A DNA stretch of 64,000 nucleotides from Cryomorphaceae bacterium BACL11 MAG-121001-bin54 (GTDB lineage Bacteria; Bacteroidota; Bacteroidia; Flavobacteriales; BACL11), in the NCBI GenBank assembly GCA_905182255.1, contig CAJJAH010000001.1:62001-126000 (forward strand). Reading direction: 5' to 3'. Positions 16,959-28,700 of the stretch are shown here, one piece after another. A program made the position numbers and the translations under genes. The notes under the pieces were generated by a model, which was not told the DNA's origin, searched no databases, and saw only the letters and a program-made list of their open reading frames with translations. Position 1 is the first letter of the stretch. Each line of letters begins with the position of its first letter.

Positions 16959-18576
16959 ATTGCGTAGTAAAAATACCCGTATCTGATGGATTAAAAACCA
17001 TACTATCAGCAGCATAGATAGTATCATATGTATTATTAATTGTAAAGCTGCCAGGTGTCATGCTCATTTTCCATACAAAAATATCTTTCTTCCTGCCTGT
17101 TGCATCTAAGATGGTACCATCAAAATCAGCTAAATCTTCAAAAAAACCAACTGCGTATACATTACCAAAACCATCAGGACAAATATCACCTGTTCTATCA
17201 TCATCATCTGTATCAGAACCGGCCATCTTTGCCCAAACCCAATCTCCTGTATTTGTTGAGCCATCTAATTGTGCCACCCATGAAGAAGCTGTAGTATCAC
17301 CAGCGATTTGGGGACCAACTACTAATCCATTTGAAAAAGTCATTTCTCCTCTAGCAGTACCTCCTAGAAAAACCTGTTTATTTATATCTACAGACATTTG
17401 ATATGGTTTATCTGTACCTTCACTCCTTGCTCTTTTTGCCCATTTCCAATCACCTTGATTATTCATCTTTGCAACAAAAACATCTCTTTTTTGTTTATGA
17501 CTTAAAGTATCTGTTCCATTAGAAGCATTAGCCCCAGGAAAAACCATAGGGTTTCGATATTCTCCTGTTATATAAATATCATCACAAACATCAATAGCTA
17601 TACTATTTGCTCTATCTGTTTTATTACTACCAAATCCTTCTGCCCAAAGCCAATTTCCATCCTTATCCATCTTAAAAATAAAAGCATCCCACTCACCATT
17701 TGAAGTAATAGAATAAGGCCCATAATTAGCATTCTGACTTACTCCTCTTGAAAACCTCCGACAACATAAATATTTGAGAATTGATCAATAGCCAATCTAT
17801 TATCTCTTGATCCTCTTTGATCCTTAATGCCATCAAAATTATCTACCCAAAGCCAATTACCGCTAGGATCTAGCTTTCCAATATAGCCCATAGGCTGACA
17901 ATCATTACTCCAATCAGGATTTGTAATAGTAAACCCATCAAAATCTGCACTCAAAGCCTGAAAAGAATCCTGTAACATAAATAAATCCATCATCATCTAC
18001 TTTCACATCATATGAATGATCATCAGCATCATAAATTGGACCAGGACATTGCCCACCAGATGCATTCATCTCCTCCAAAACCAATTACCCATTCAGGATT
18101 TCCATCTGTATCAATTTTAGCAAGTAGAGAATTATCGTGATCATTTATTCCAGTACTTGGAGTTATAGTGCCAGGAGCTCCATTAACACCCAATTTATAA
18201 GAACTCCAAAAGGTGCCAGTAATAAAGACATCACCACCAGGAGTAACATGCATTCCTAACGCTCTATCATCACAACAACCACCTGTTGATTACCTCCTGG
18301 AATAGCCCACAACACATTTCCTAAAGAATCCATTTTAAAAACAAAATTTTCTTTATTATTTCCCCATGTGCTTTGACCAGAGTTTGCAAGTGTAATACTG
18401 CCAAAAGTTGCCTCATTATTATAAAAACCACTTACATAAATAAAACCTAAAGAATCTGTACCTATACTTATTCCTTTATCTGAATCAGTTCCACCAAAGG
18501 ACTTTACCCAATCAGTAGTTTGAGATGATAAATTAAGACTAAAGCAGAGAGATAGGAAAATTAAGAATTTCTTCAT
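15554..18576 (-). pseudogene. Frameshifted tandem copy of the SBBP/PKD T9SS type B protein gene
   Basis: This is a copy of the gene at 18588-21578, starting with its own signal peptide (MKKFLIFLSLCFSLNLSSQ) and the same WVKSFGG repeat, but reading is interrupted at least five times: near 18280, 18062, 17960, 17748 and 16958. Fragments between the breaks align in order to the intact neighbour. The 5' half is diverged at the protein level (for example GTDSDKGISIGTDSLGF versus GSKSDKGISIGADSLGF), whereas the 3' half is essentially identical. A full product cannot be made. True decay with later gene conversion from the neighbour is the simplest reading; errors from collapsing strain variants during assembly are the main alternative. 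It follows the intact copy by 11 bases. Confidence 0.88.
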
Positions 18577-18577
18577 A

Positions 18578-19993
18578 TAAAATAAGTTTAACGAATAATA
18601 AAAATATGTCCCATATCTTGATGTTTCCAGCCTTCAAAATCTTGGAAATACACCTCATAAATATAGGTACCCATAGGTAAATCATTGCCTGTTTTATAAT
18701 GTTTCCCATCCCAGCCATTTTCATTTAAGAAACATTCTAAGTCAGCAATTTTTTCAGTAGCATATACTAAATTAGAAAAACGATCGTAAACATTAAAATA
18801 AAAAGTAGCCTCTCTAATCCCATTATGTGTTAAACAAAATAAATCATTAATTCCATCATAATCTGGAGTGAATGAATTTGGAATATACATCCAATAATCA
18901 TCCGCAACCCAGAGTTGCTTAAATGTAGTATCACTGCAACCGACATCATCCGTAACAATTAGGTTTAATTGATAGATCCCTACTGAATCTTTAAAAACAT
19001 GATAAGGGTCTGGAGTAAAATCATTGGGCGTGTTATCTCCAAAATCCCAATTCCAAGCTACTATGTTCCCTAGCGAAAGATCATTTAACTGTACGGAGGG
19101 ATACAAAACAGACAAGGTGTCACTAGCTGCAGAAAAAATTGCAGTGGGCGATTCAAAAACAGTAACTATAGCAGAGCCATTAATACTACCACTACTAATA
19201 GCATCTGAGAAATATGTCAATGTGTAGATCCCTTCTTTTTTAGTTTTAATGTGATAGGGATTATCATTTGTGGTTATGCTTGACTGGTTCACACCATTAA
19301 TAGCATAAATAAAAGTATAAGGCAATGAGCCTGAAATAAAGGAAACTTCTACATCAGCCTGAGTTGAACTATTATCACAAACTACTTCATCTCCAGAAAT
19401 AAATGCTGCTAGTGGAGGAATTAAACTAATTACCAACTTAACAGTATCGTTGTATGCTGAAATGAAAGAATTAACCTCAGAATTTCCATTTAACATAGTA
19501 ATACTATCATAATCCCAACTTACAAAAGAATATAAAGGATCGATATTAGGTGTTAATGTAATGTTCTCATTATTATAATAAGATGTACTAGTTGGAAAAA
19601 CACTCGTATTTATGCCATTAATATCAATAGTTGTGCTTGTGCCAGTAGGAAAAATATCATAGACAATTGTTGGCTTTTTATAAATATTTAATCTTACAGT
19701 ATCAGAAGAAGTAACACTAAAAGAAGCGTTAGCAGATATATTACTAGGTAAGATTGTAACAGTATTTGAACTCCAAGATGTAAAACCATACAGAGGATCA
19801 ATAGTAGATGAAATATTTACACTAGAACCAACATAATAACCCACAGAAACTGGAAAGGCACTAATCACTTGACCATCTACAGTAATACTAGAAGAAGTCG
19901 ATAAATTATTAATAGTATAAACTACCCTTAAACCTAACCTCTGATGTACTACTGAATCAGTGAAAAGTGTATCACAGCCATCAATAGAAAGGA
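18578..19993 (-). repeat. Near-identical 1.4-kb repeat, copy in the intact gene
   Basis: This is the partner of 15544-16958. It covers the sorting domain, PKD domain and the Ser/Thr-rich repeats of the intact adhesin. The shared block begins a few bases beyond the stop codon (TAAAATAAG), so the repeat boundary is not exactly the gene boundary. Confidence 0.92.
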
Positions 19994-21578
19994 ATTGCGT
20001 AGTAAAAATACCCGTATCTGATGGATTAAAAACCATACTATCAGCAGCATAGATAGTTTCATATGTATTATTAATTGTAAAGCTGCCAGGTGTCATGCTC
20101 ATTTTCCATACAAAAATATCTTTCTTCCTGCCTGTTGCATCTAAGATGGTACCATCAAAATCAGCTAAATCTTCAAAAAAACCAACTGCGTAAACATTGC
20201 CAAAACCGTCAGGACAAATATCACCTGTTCTATCATCATCATCTGTATCAGAACCGGCCATCTTTGCCCAAACCCAATCTCCATTATTAGAAGCACCATC
20301 TATCTGAGCCACCCAAGCAGATAAAGTTGTATCTCCAGGAATTTGAGAATCAACTACTAATCCATTTGAAAAAGTCATCTCGTTTCCTGAAGTTCCACAA
20401 ATAAAAACTTGCTTATTGACATCAACAGACATCTGATAAGGTTTATCTGTTCTTGAACTTCTAGCTCTTTTTGCCCATTTCCAATCACCTTGATTATTCA
20501 TCTTTGCAACAAAAACATCTCTTTTTTGTTTATGACTTAAAGTATCTGTTCCATTAGAAGCATTAGCCCCAGGAAAAACCATAGGGTTTCTATATTCTCC
20601 TGTTATATAAATATCATCACAAACATCAATAGCTATGCCATTAGCTCTATCTGTTTTATTACTACCAAAACCCTTTACCCAAAGCCAATTGCCATCCTTG
20701 TCCATCTTAAAGATAAAAGCATCCCACTCACCGCTTGAAGTAATAGAATAAGGCCCATAAGTACCTGTCCCCTGAAATCCACCTACTACATAAATATTTG
20801 AGAATTGATCGATTTCCAAACGATTATCTCTAGAGCCTCTCTGATCTTTAATGCCATCAAAATTATCTACCCATAGCCAATTACCACTAGGATCTAATTT
20901 ACCAATATAGCCTTGAGGCTGACAATTTACCCAATTTGGATTATTCAATGTAAATCCTCCAGTAAATTCAGCTTCATCACCTGAGAAAAAACCAGTTACA
21001 TAGATAAAACCATCATCATCAACCTTCACATCATAAGAATGATCATCTGAAGAATAAATCCCACCACCACAAGAAGGTGAAAAAGTATTGTTATCATCAA
21101 TCAAAGATATTACAAACTCACAATTACCATCCTTATCGATCTTAGTTAACATAGAATTATCAGCTCCATTACTAGTCGGGTTTGAGACAGGACCTATTAA
21201 TGAAGGAAATTCAATATAAGACCAAAACGTTCCAGTAAGAAACACATCCCCTGCTGGAGTTACATGCATACCTAATGCTCGATCATCATAAGGCCCTCCA
21301 CCACCTGAAATAGCCCAAATAACTGTGCCAAATGAATCAAGTTTAGCAACAAACATATCTTTATTATTATTCTGGCTACCGTTATAAACAAGATTAAAAG
21401 ATCCAAAATCAGCATTATTATTAAAAAAACCACTTATATAAATAAAACCTAATGAATCTGCTCCTATCGAAATACCTTTGTCAGATTTTGAGCCCCCAAA
21501 TGATTTTACCCAGTCTGTTGTCTGAGATGATAAATTTAAACTTAGAAAAAGTGCTAAAAACAAAATTATTTTATTCAT
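18588..21578 (-). CDS. SBBP beta-propeller and PKD protein with T9SS type B sorting domain
   Basis: The product has 996 aa with signal peptide MNKIILFLALFLSLNLSSQ. Residues 20-490 contain repeated SBBP-type beta-propeller units (WVKSFGGSKSDKGISIGAD, LGFIYISGFF, DGFIYVTGFFSG, SNIYVVGGFQG). Two repeats with the pattern 'DPLYxFxSW' and 'VFPTS' near 570-690 look like bacterial Ig/repeat modules. A PKD domain (WNWDFGDNTPNDFTP) lies near 860 and a gliding-motility-type (type B) sorting domain (YIPNSFTPDYDGINDLF to the C-terminus) ends the protein. It should be exported by Sec then T9SS to the cell surface or medium. It is a member of a run of consecutive adhesin genes with gaps of 4-11 bases. Confidence 0.88.
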   Translation of the reverse strand: MNKIILFLALFLSLNLSSQTTDWVKSFGGSKSDKGISIGADSLGFIYISGFFNNNADFGSFNLVYNGSQNNNKDMFVAKLDSFGTVIWAISGGGGPYDDRALGMHVTPAGDVFLTGTFWSYIEFPSLIGPVSNPTSNGADNSMLTKIDKDGNCEFVISLIDDNNTFSPSCGGGIYSSDDHSYDVKVDDDGFIYVTGFFSGDEAEFTGGFTLNNPNWVNCQPQGYIGKLDPSGNWLWVDNFDGIKDQRGSRDNRLEIDQFSNIYVVGGFQGTGTYGPYSITSSGEWDAFIFKMDKDGNWLWVKGFGSNKTDRANGIAIDVCDDIYITGEYRNPMVFPGANASNGTDTLSHKQKRDVFVAKMNNQGDWKWAKRARSSRTDKPYQMSVDVNKQVFICGTSGNEMTFSNGLVVDSQIPGDTTLSAWVAQIDGASNNGDWVWAKMAGSDTDDDDRTGDICPDGFGNVYAVGFFEDLADFDGTILDATGRKKDIFVWKMSMTPGSFTINNTYETIYAADSMVFNPSDTGIFTTQFLSIDGCDTLFTDSVVHQRLGLRVVYTINNLSTSSSITVDGQVISAFPVSVGYYVGSSVNISSTIDPLYGFTSWSSNTVTILPSNISANASFSVTSSDTVRLNIYKKPTIVYDIFPTGTSTTIDINGINTSVFPTSTSYYNNENITLTPNIDPLYSFVSWDYDSITMLNGNSEVNSFISAYNDTVKLVISLIPPLAAFISGDEVVCDNSSTQADVEVSFISGSLPYTFIYAINGVNQSSITTNDNPYHIKTKKEGIYTLTYFSDAISSGSINGSAIVTVFESPTAIFSAASDTLSVLYPSVQLNDLSLGNIVAWNWDFGDNTPNDFTPDPYHVFKDSVGIYQLNLIVTDDVGCSDTTFKQLWVADDYWMYIPNSFTPDYDGINDLFCLTHNGIREATFYFNVYDRFSNLVYATEKIADLECFLNENGWDGKHYKTGNDLPMGTYIYEVYFQDFEGWKHQDMGHIFIIR

Positions 21579-21582
21579 TATT

Positions 21583-23548
21583 TTAATAAATTACATTTAC
21601 CTTACCTGATTTAACAAATAAATCGCCGTCCTCTCCATAAACCTCTATATTGTAAAAGTATGTACCTTGCTGAACCTTGTTATTCTTAAATGCTCCATCC
21701 CAATGCTTTTCTATAGAATTACTTTCAAATAACTCCTCACCCCATCTATCAAATATCTTTAAATTAAAAAGCTCAATATTTTCTCCAGAAATAACAAATA
21801 ACTCATTATGTTCATCATCATTTGGAGTAAACGAATTTGGAACAAAAAGTTGGGTAATAGGCACAAGATTAACTACAGCAATATTAGAAATAACAGAGCA
21901 TTCATTTTCATCTTCTATTATCACATAAAAACTTCCTGCATCAGTTACATTAATAACTTCTTCATTACTAATTAAAATATTATCTATATTATACCATTCA
22001 TAAAAAGAATAATTACCCACAGTTAATTCTATTTCTTGATTTTCATAAATGGTTACTTCAGAAGGTGAAATAATAGCTTCTGGCATAGGGAAAACTGTAA
22101 GATTTACCCCTTCACCTAAAATATCTGCTTCACATCCAATAGAGTCAGTTGCTACAACAATTTCATAATCTCCAGCGATACTTGTAATCAATGTATAATC
22201 TTGAGTGTTAATATTTAAAATAGTTGTGTTAACTAAACCATTTGAATATACTAAATCCCAAGGTAACGATCCATTAAATTTAAAATTAATATCTTCAAAG
22301 GAGAACCCATCGTCGCATATAGTTTTGTTATCAGAAGTTATTTCCGAAGTCGGAGTAATATCTTGTGTGATAATCACTTGGTCATTTGCAATACACCCGT
22401 TTACATCTGTAACTACTAAATCAAATATCCCATTACTAACATTAAGATTAGTACCATTAGTACCATCATTCCATAGATAATAATAAGGAGGATTCCCTCC
22501 TGTAAGATTAGGGTCAATAAGAAATGTAGATCTACATGGTAGCGCTTGATCTATTCCTAATGATAAAATAGGAATATCATTTACAATAATATTTTGATCT
22601 TGAGTATCAGAGCATCCATTAGCATCAGTTATATTGTAGGAAATAATATTTGAACCTAGTAAATTTACGTTAGGAGTAAATACTCCACTCATAACTCCAT
22701 TAACAGAATAAGTACCCCCAGACGGGGTTGCTGAATTTAAATTTATTGCATTTTCATCAACACACACTTCACTAAATGGAGGGAAACTAATGACAGGGTC
22801 AGTATTAATATTAATAATTAAATTAGCTGTATCATCAGGACAAGTAACTGTTGCTCCAGGAACTGGTATTCCGGGAACAATATAAGAAAAAACACCACTT
22901 AGAATATAATGATGGATCAAAAGTATTACCACCAAAATTTGTCCATACATCATTGTACCAACTACCCCCTGCATTTGGAGAGCCAATTAATTGATTCTCC
23001 ATAATAAAAGTAGGGTCACTACTACAAAATTCTACAGTATTATCAAGACCAGCATCACCGGCAATACAACAACTTGTATTTCCAAGTCCTCCATTTTGTG
23101 AGAAATCAATGTTACAATTTACATTTGAATAATTTGTAATTAATAGAATATAGTATTGACCAGTTATAGCATTTGTTATATTACAATCTTCAATTGCAGC
23201 TGTTGAATAACTGCAATCCTCAATATATGCTCCAGTTAAACTATCGCACATTGTGCTTGGATCCCCAAAAGGCCCCCAACATATGAAATCAATATCAACT
23301 AAAGGAGTGCTTTGCATAGTAACAGTTATATTACCAGGTTGATCAATTTGCAAAAAATAGAATGCTGGATTTGGTTGTGATCCTAAGCATCCATAATCAG
23401 GCCCTATTGGTGCTGTTGCATTGGTAGATGCAGGAAAACCTATAGGGGTACTTGTACAAAACGGTTGTGAATTTATACAGTCACTAGACTGAGAATACAC
23501 TAAAATACAACTAAATATTGAAATAAATAATAATAATTTTCTTTTCAT
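21583..23548 (-). pseudogene. T9SS type B adhesin gene broken by a single frameshift
   Basis: Two overlapping frames make one gene. The first (start 23548) gives a signal peptide (MKRKLLLFISIFSCILVYSQ) and a domain with DIDFICWGPFGDPSTMC, and runs to DPSLYS. The second continues with SGVFSYIVPG, SprB-like units, and a type B sorting domain (FVPNSFTPNDDEHNELF). Removing one A at 22899-22900 restores an unbroken frame, and the repaired residues DPSLYSSGVFSYIVP then align without gap to DPANDIGGTYMYIIP in the 43526-47449 product. An A6 run at 22887-22892 (minus-strand T6) is another possible site. Either a fresh mutation, phase-variation-like slippage, or a sequencing error; the rest of the gene is well preserved. 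Confidence 0.82.
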
Positions 23549-23552
23549 TTTT

Positions 23553-25790
23553 TTAATAAATTATGTTTAAACTTCCTGATAAATCAACATTTATATTATC
23601 GTCACCAAGAACCTTTACATTATAATAATACGTTCCTTCTTGAACTTTTTTATTTTTAAAAGTACCATCCCAACTTTTATCAATTGATTTACTCAAAAAC
23701 ATTAATTCTCCCCATCTATTAAAAATTTGAATACTAAATGTTTTGATGTTATCACCTATTATTGAGAAGAGTTCGTTATGATCATCACCATTAGGAGTAA
23801 AAGTATTTGGAATAAATAAATTTGTTTGGGGCTGGGTATTTACAATAGCAAAATTTGAAACTCCATCACATCCGTTAAAATCTTTTACTTCTACATAAAA
23901 AGTTCCAGAATCAGAAACAGTTAATTTATTAAAGTTACCTAAATCAAAACCATCAGAGTTATACCATTGATATATTTCATAATCACCAACTTCTAATTCA
24001 ATAGTTTCACCCTCGTAAATAAAAGATTCAGCAGGAGTAAGGGTTACAACTGGTAAAGGATTAACTATAACCTGAGCAGATCCAACAATATTTGCAAGAC
24101 AATCATTAAAATCATAAGCAACAACAACATCATAAATACCATTATTAGAAGTAGTAAGTGAATAATTAGATTCAGTAATACCTTCAATAGTTTGGCTGCT
24201 TAATCCATTTGTAAACTCTAAATTCCAGGGCACTGAACCATCAAAATTAAAATATACTTCTGTAGATTTATCTTCACAAATTATTCCACCACCACTTAAA
24301 ATAACTGTGCCTGGACCTTCTTGTGTGACTTCAATATCATCAGAATCAGAGCATGCATAAAAATCTGAAACAGTTATGGAGTAGCTCCCTTCTGAAATAG
24401 CTAAACTTGAATTTATTGAACCATCACTCCAACTGTAAGTGTAAGGCTGTGTGCCTCCAATAACATTAGGAATAAGTGTTGTAATTGTATTACATGCGAT
24501 AGCATAATCTGAACCTAAATCTACTACAGGAGGAGGATCATAAGTAATAGAAATACTTGAGGTATCTCCACAACCAAATAAATCCGAGACTATTAAATTA
24601 TAATTACCTTGATCTAAATTCTGTGAGCTAAGAGTTGAACCATTACTCCACGAATAATCATATGGAGCTGTACCACCTGAAACACTAGGTATAAGCAGAT
24701 AAGATGAATTACAAGCAATAACAGTATCAACTCCTAAATCTACAGTTGGAAAATCTCCTTCAATAACTATCAAAGTATCAGAAAGCACAGCACACCCTGA
24801 AATATCTGCAGAAACAACATACATTCCCTCTCCGACAGTTATACTTGAACTAGTGCTAATAACCAGAGAAGTAGAATCAAACCACTGATAAGTAGCGCCT
24901 AACCCTCCACTTGCAGTTAATGTAACTATTGAATTACAAGGAATATTCATTATTGTTGAATCTATTCCTAAATCATCTATAATTGACAAAGGAGGAGAAT
25001 AAAAACTTCCTGCCTCTAAAAAAACTCCAGAGTCATATGCAAAATCATTAACATCAGCTACTACAATCTTTATATGATATGTGTCACCACAATTTACAGC
25101 AGCAGTAGCTGTTAGAGGAGTTGTAAATCCATCAAATTGAATAACTGTAGGGTCTGAATTTTGTGGTGCTGTAGCCCCTGTTCCATTATCAACATAATAA
25201 GTAGAATTAGATATATTATTTACATTAAAAATCGACACAGGTGTATTTGTTGTGCCAGGTACTATAGCTAGATTCTGATCAACATAATTACCTCCAGAAG
25301 GATTAGGTCCTGAAAGGAAAAAACCAAAAGCATCATTAAATGATGTAACAAATTCTAGATATTCTTCTGAACCAAAAACATATTTAAAAGATATAACATC
25401 TGAAGTAGGAACAAAATCAAACTCTAAAACTGCGGCGTCATTTGTATAATCGATAGGTCCAACAACTAAATCTAATGTAGGGTCTCCAGCTCCAGAAAAT
25501 GGAGTAGATGTACTTCCACTTGAGTTAGGCCCAATTAATTCCAAAATATTTCCTGAACTTAAAACAACACCACTATCAATTGCTAAATTTGAATTAACAC
25601 CATTAAAAAAACCAATTTGATTGGGATCACCAATAAAAGAATGACTAGAACCAACTATGCCTCCACCAAGCAAAACATTATCAACAAGATAAGTTGCCGT
25701 ATTGAAAGGAGGATTATTATCTAACAAAATTTGGGATTTTGCCATTAATGAATATAAAAGAAAAGCTAGAAAAAAAATTAATTTATTCAT
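23553..25790 (-). CDS. Choice-of-anchor L, SprB-repeat protein with T9SS type B sorting domain
   Basis: The product has 745 aa with a signal peptide (MNKLIFFLAFLLYSLMAKSQ). Residues 25-270 form a choice-of-anchor L domain (VDNVLLGGG, VLEFDFVPTSDVISFKYVFG, DAFGFFLSGP, VNCGDTYHIKIVVADV). SprB-type repeats follow (SVSGGTAPYDYSWSNGS and VIGGTQPYTYSWSDGS). An Ig-like segment and a type B sorting domain (FIPNTFTPNGDDHNELF) complete it. SprB repeats are known from the Flavobacterium gliding adhesin SprB, so a surface-adhesion role is likely. The N-terminal domain is shared with the next gene upstream (25794-30413). It starts 3 bases after that gene's stop and ends 4 bases before the broken gene. Confidence 0.9.
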   Translation of the reverse strand: MNKLIFFLAFLLYSLMAKSQILLDNNPPFNTATYLVDNVLLGGGIVGSSHSFIGDPNQIGFFNGVNSNLAIDSGVVLSSGNILELIGPNSSGSTSTPFSGAGDPTLDLVVGPIDYTNDAAVLEFDFVPTSDVISFKYVFGSEEYLEFVTSFNDAFGFFLSGPNPSGGNYVDQNLAIVPGTTNTPVSIFNVNNISNSTYYVDNGTGATAPQNSDPTVIQFDGFTTPLTATAAVNCGDTYHIKIVVADVNDFAYDSGVFLEAGSFYSPPLSIIDDLGIDSTIMNIPCNSIVTLTASGGLGATYQWFDSTSLVISTSSSITVGEGMYVVSADISGCAVLSDTLIVIEGDFPTVDLGVDTVIACNSSYLLIPSVSGGTAPYDYSWSNGSTLSSQNLDQGNYNLIVSDLFGCGDTSSISITYDPPPVVDLGSDYAIACNTITTLIPNVIGGTQPYTYSWSDGSINSSLAISEGSYSITVSDFYACSDSDDIEVTQEGPGTVILSGGGIICEDKSTEVYFNFDGSVPWNLEFTNGLSSQTIEGITESNYSLTTSNNGIYDVVVAYDFNDCLANIVGSAQVIVNPLPVVTLTPAESFIYEGETIELEVGDYEIYQWYNSDGFDLGNFNKLTVSDSGTFYVEVKDFNGCDGVSNFAIVNTQPQTNLFIPNTFTPNGDDHNELFSIIGDNIKTFSIQIFNRWGELMFLSKSIDKSWDGTFKNKKVQEGTYYYNVKVLGDDNINVDLSGSLNIIY

Positions 25791-25793
25791 ATC

Positions 25794-28700
25794 TTAATTT
25801 ACACTTAATTTAAAGATTACTTTTTCTTTTTGTTCCACTTCGATTTCTATAAAGTAGATGCCACTTGCTTTGTTTTCTCTTTTTAATATATATTTATCTG
25901 TGTCTCTAACACTATGCTCCTGTATTAACTTGCCAAACACATCAACCACCCTAAGGCTTGCCTGTTTTACCTCTCTTCCAAAATCAACTGTCGTCTCTTG
26001 CTTAAATGGATTAGGGTAAATACTTAAAGCTATCCCAGAAGACAACTGACCAATACTCGTCCCAATATATTCGAAGATATTTGATTCTACAACACATCCA
26101 TTCGCATCTGTTACAATAACAGAATAAGATCCATAATTACCAACAGTATACGTTATAGCACTACCTATTGATATAAGTGGAAAAGTCTGCTCTATCCAAG
26201 AATAGGAATAAGGAGCTGTACCTCCTGATGGAGTACCTGCAGTTAGCACATATGAACTCTCAGTAATATTTACACTTAATGCTTGAGGTTCTGTTACATT
26301 ATAAGTGAAATCACGCTCACAATCATTACCATCTTCAACTGTTAACGTATAACTACCAGCGCTTAAATTATTCGCTAATGGCGTTATTTGACCCGAACTC
26401 CAAGCATAACTATAAGGAGAGATTGTACCAGAAGAAGAAGCTAATATACTTCCCGTAATACCACTATAACAATCTACATTATCTATCGTAACAGTATTCA
26501 TTATTGCTGAATACTCTATAATTTCTAAAGTATCAGTGACAGTACAACCAAACGTATTATTATAATCAGCTAATAAAACATAAACACCTGCAGATAAACC
26601 ATCCGCCTGTACACCAGATGAAATAATAACTCCTGTATTATTTGCATTCTCCCAACTATAACTATAACCAGCACTCAAATTAGGGTTTAAAACAGTTAAC
26701 ACCCCTGTTGAAGAAGCATTACAAATAGTAGTAGTAGCAGATATTGCAGCTACAGTATAAGCATCATAATTAACTACCTGCTGATTCACACCACCTGCAA
26801 TAACAGAGGAGGGACAATTATTAATATCTGTTAAAGAAACTGTATAATCTCCAGAACAAACATTCAATATATAATCATTATTAATAGAATGAGAAGTAAT
26901 GGATCCTGTCTGATTATCTGTGAGCAAAGCACTATACAAAGCAACCCCCCCAGATAAACTATCAACCAATATAGTACCATCACAAGCACCTAAGCAACTC
27001 TCTATAGTATTGATGGATGTATTAAAAGTCAAGCTAGAAGGCTCAGCTAAAACAATACTACCGTTTACCATACAGTCATTTGTATCTTTAATAGTTACTG
27101 AATAAAGTCCGGAATACAAATTATCAATAATAGCTGTTATAGCAGAAGAACCTCCATACCATTGATAAGTATAAGGTCCATGACCTCCAAAAGCAGTTAC
27201 CTGTGCACCTCCATCATTATAACCAAAACAGCTTACTTCATTACTATCTAAAACACCACTAGCGTACTGATATAAAGAAGTAACATTCACATCCATACTC
27301 TCTATATAAAAACGTAAGGTATCTGTACTCGCACTAGCAGTACACCCTTTATTATCTGTAACAGTAATAGTGTAAGAACTATCAGATGAATTATAATTAT
27401 CTGCCAGTAAAGAACTAGCAGTAGTTGTTGTTTGAGGTAAGTTTATGTTATCATCCCAAACATAAGTATAACCTGGAGTTCCCCCCTGAGCAACAGCAGA
27501 TAAACTAGCAGTATTAACACCAATACAATAAGGTAGTATGGTTTGAGAATCATCTATATCAATTACTAATTCTGTAGGCTCATTCGTAAATACTGTATCA
27601 CTTGCACTGCACCCTTTTGCATCTGTAACTACAACTATATGTAAGCCTGGAGTTAGTGTATTAATGGTATCTCCTACCCACTGCCCATTATCCCAATCAA
27701 AAACATAAGGCAAAGTCCCTCCTACTGCTGTTGCTGCTGCTAAACCATCATCAGCACCATAACAGTCTATCCGATCTAACTCAAACGCCTCCATACTCAA
27801 AGGCTCAGGCTCTGAAATGTAAATACTATCAACAACCTCACAGCCTAAAACATCTCTAGTAGTTACAAAATAACTACCCTGTAATAAACCTACTGCAGTA
27901 TCCAAATTAACACCAACACTCTGCTGACCTTGACTCCAAAAATAAGTATACCCACTAGAAAATCCACCAAACGAACTAATAGTAGCAATACCATCACTAT
28001 CTCCATAACAACTAACATTCTGAACAGTAGTTAAATCAGATTCTATCAAATCGTTCTCAGAAATATAAAGACTATCAATAACCTCACAACCCCAATCATC
28101 TGACAAAGTAACCGAATGATAACCAGAAGTTAAACCATTAGCAATAACTGAAGTCTCACCATTGTCCCATAAATAAGCATAACTAACCTGACCACCACTA
28201 GCATATAAAATAGCCTTACCTACACTATCACTATAACAAGCTATACCCTCAACAAGAACTAAACTATCAATACTTAAAGCAACAGGAGGCTCTGGAACAT
28301 TCAAAGTATAATCAACAAAACATCCCCTAACATCATAAATATGTAATACATAAATACCAGAAAGTAAATCAAACAAAGTATCGCGTTCAGTTGTGGTTGT
28401 CCCAGAAAATCTACTATCCAAAGTATCATTCTGAGAATCTAACCAATAATAAGTATAAGGACCCCAACCACCTCCAGCATCTCCAACTAACATACCCGTA
28501 TTATCACCCTTACAAGAAATACCAAAAATCTGAACAGAACCCTGAAGTGCAAGCTGAGGCTCAATAACATTAACAGAAGCAAAAGTATCACAACCATTAG
28601 CATCCTCAACAGATAAATAATAACTACCCGCAATCAAACCAACAGCAGTGTCATTATCACTAAAACTAACAGGATTACCACTCTCATACCAAGAATAAGT

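Noticed and set aside
18539-18724. A short minus-strand frame bridging the broken and intact adhesin genes.
   Set aside because: It lies in a different phase over the end of the intact gene and has no signal or domain; it is a shadow.
22860-22990. Programmed frameshift in the 21583-23548 gene.
   Set aside because: No slippery heptamer, pseudoknot or conserved shift site is visible at the frame change; a simple one-base insertion explains it better.
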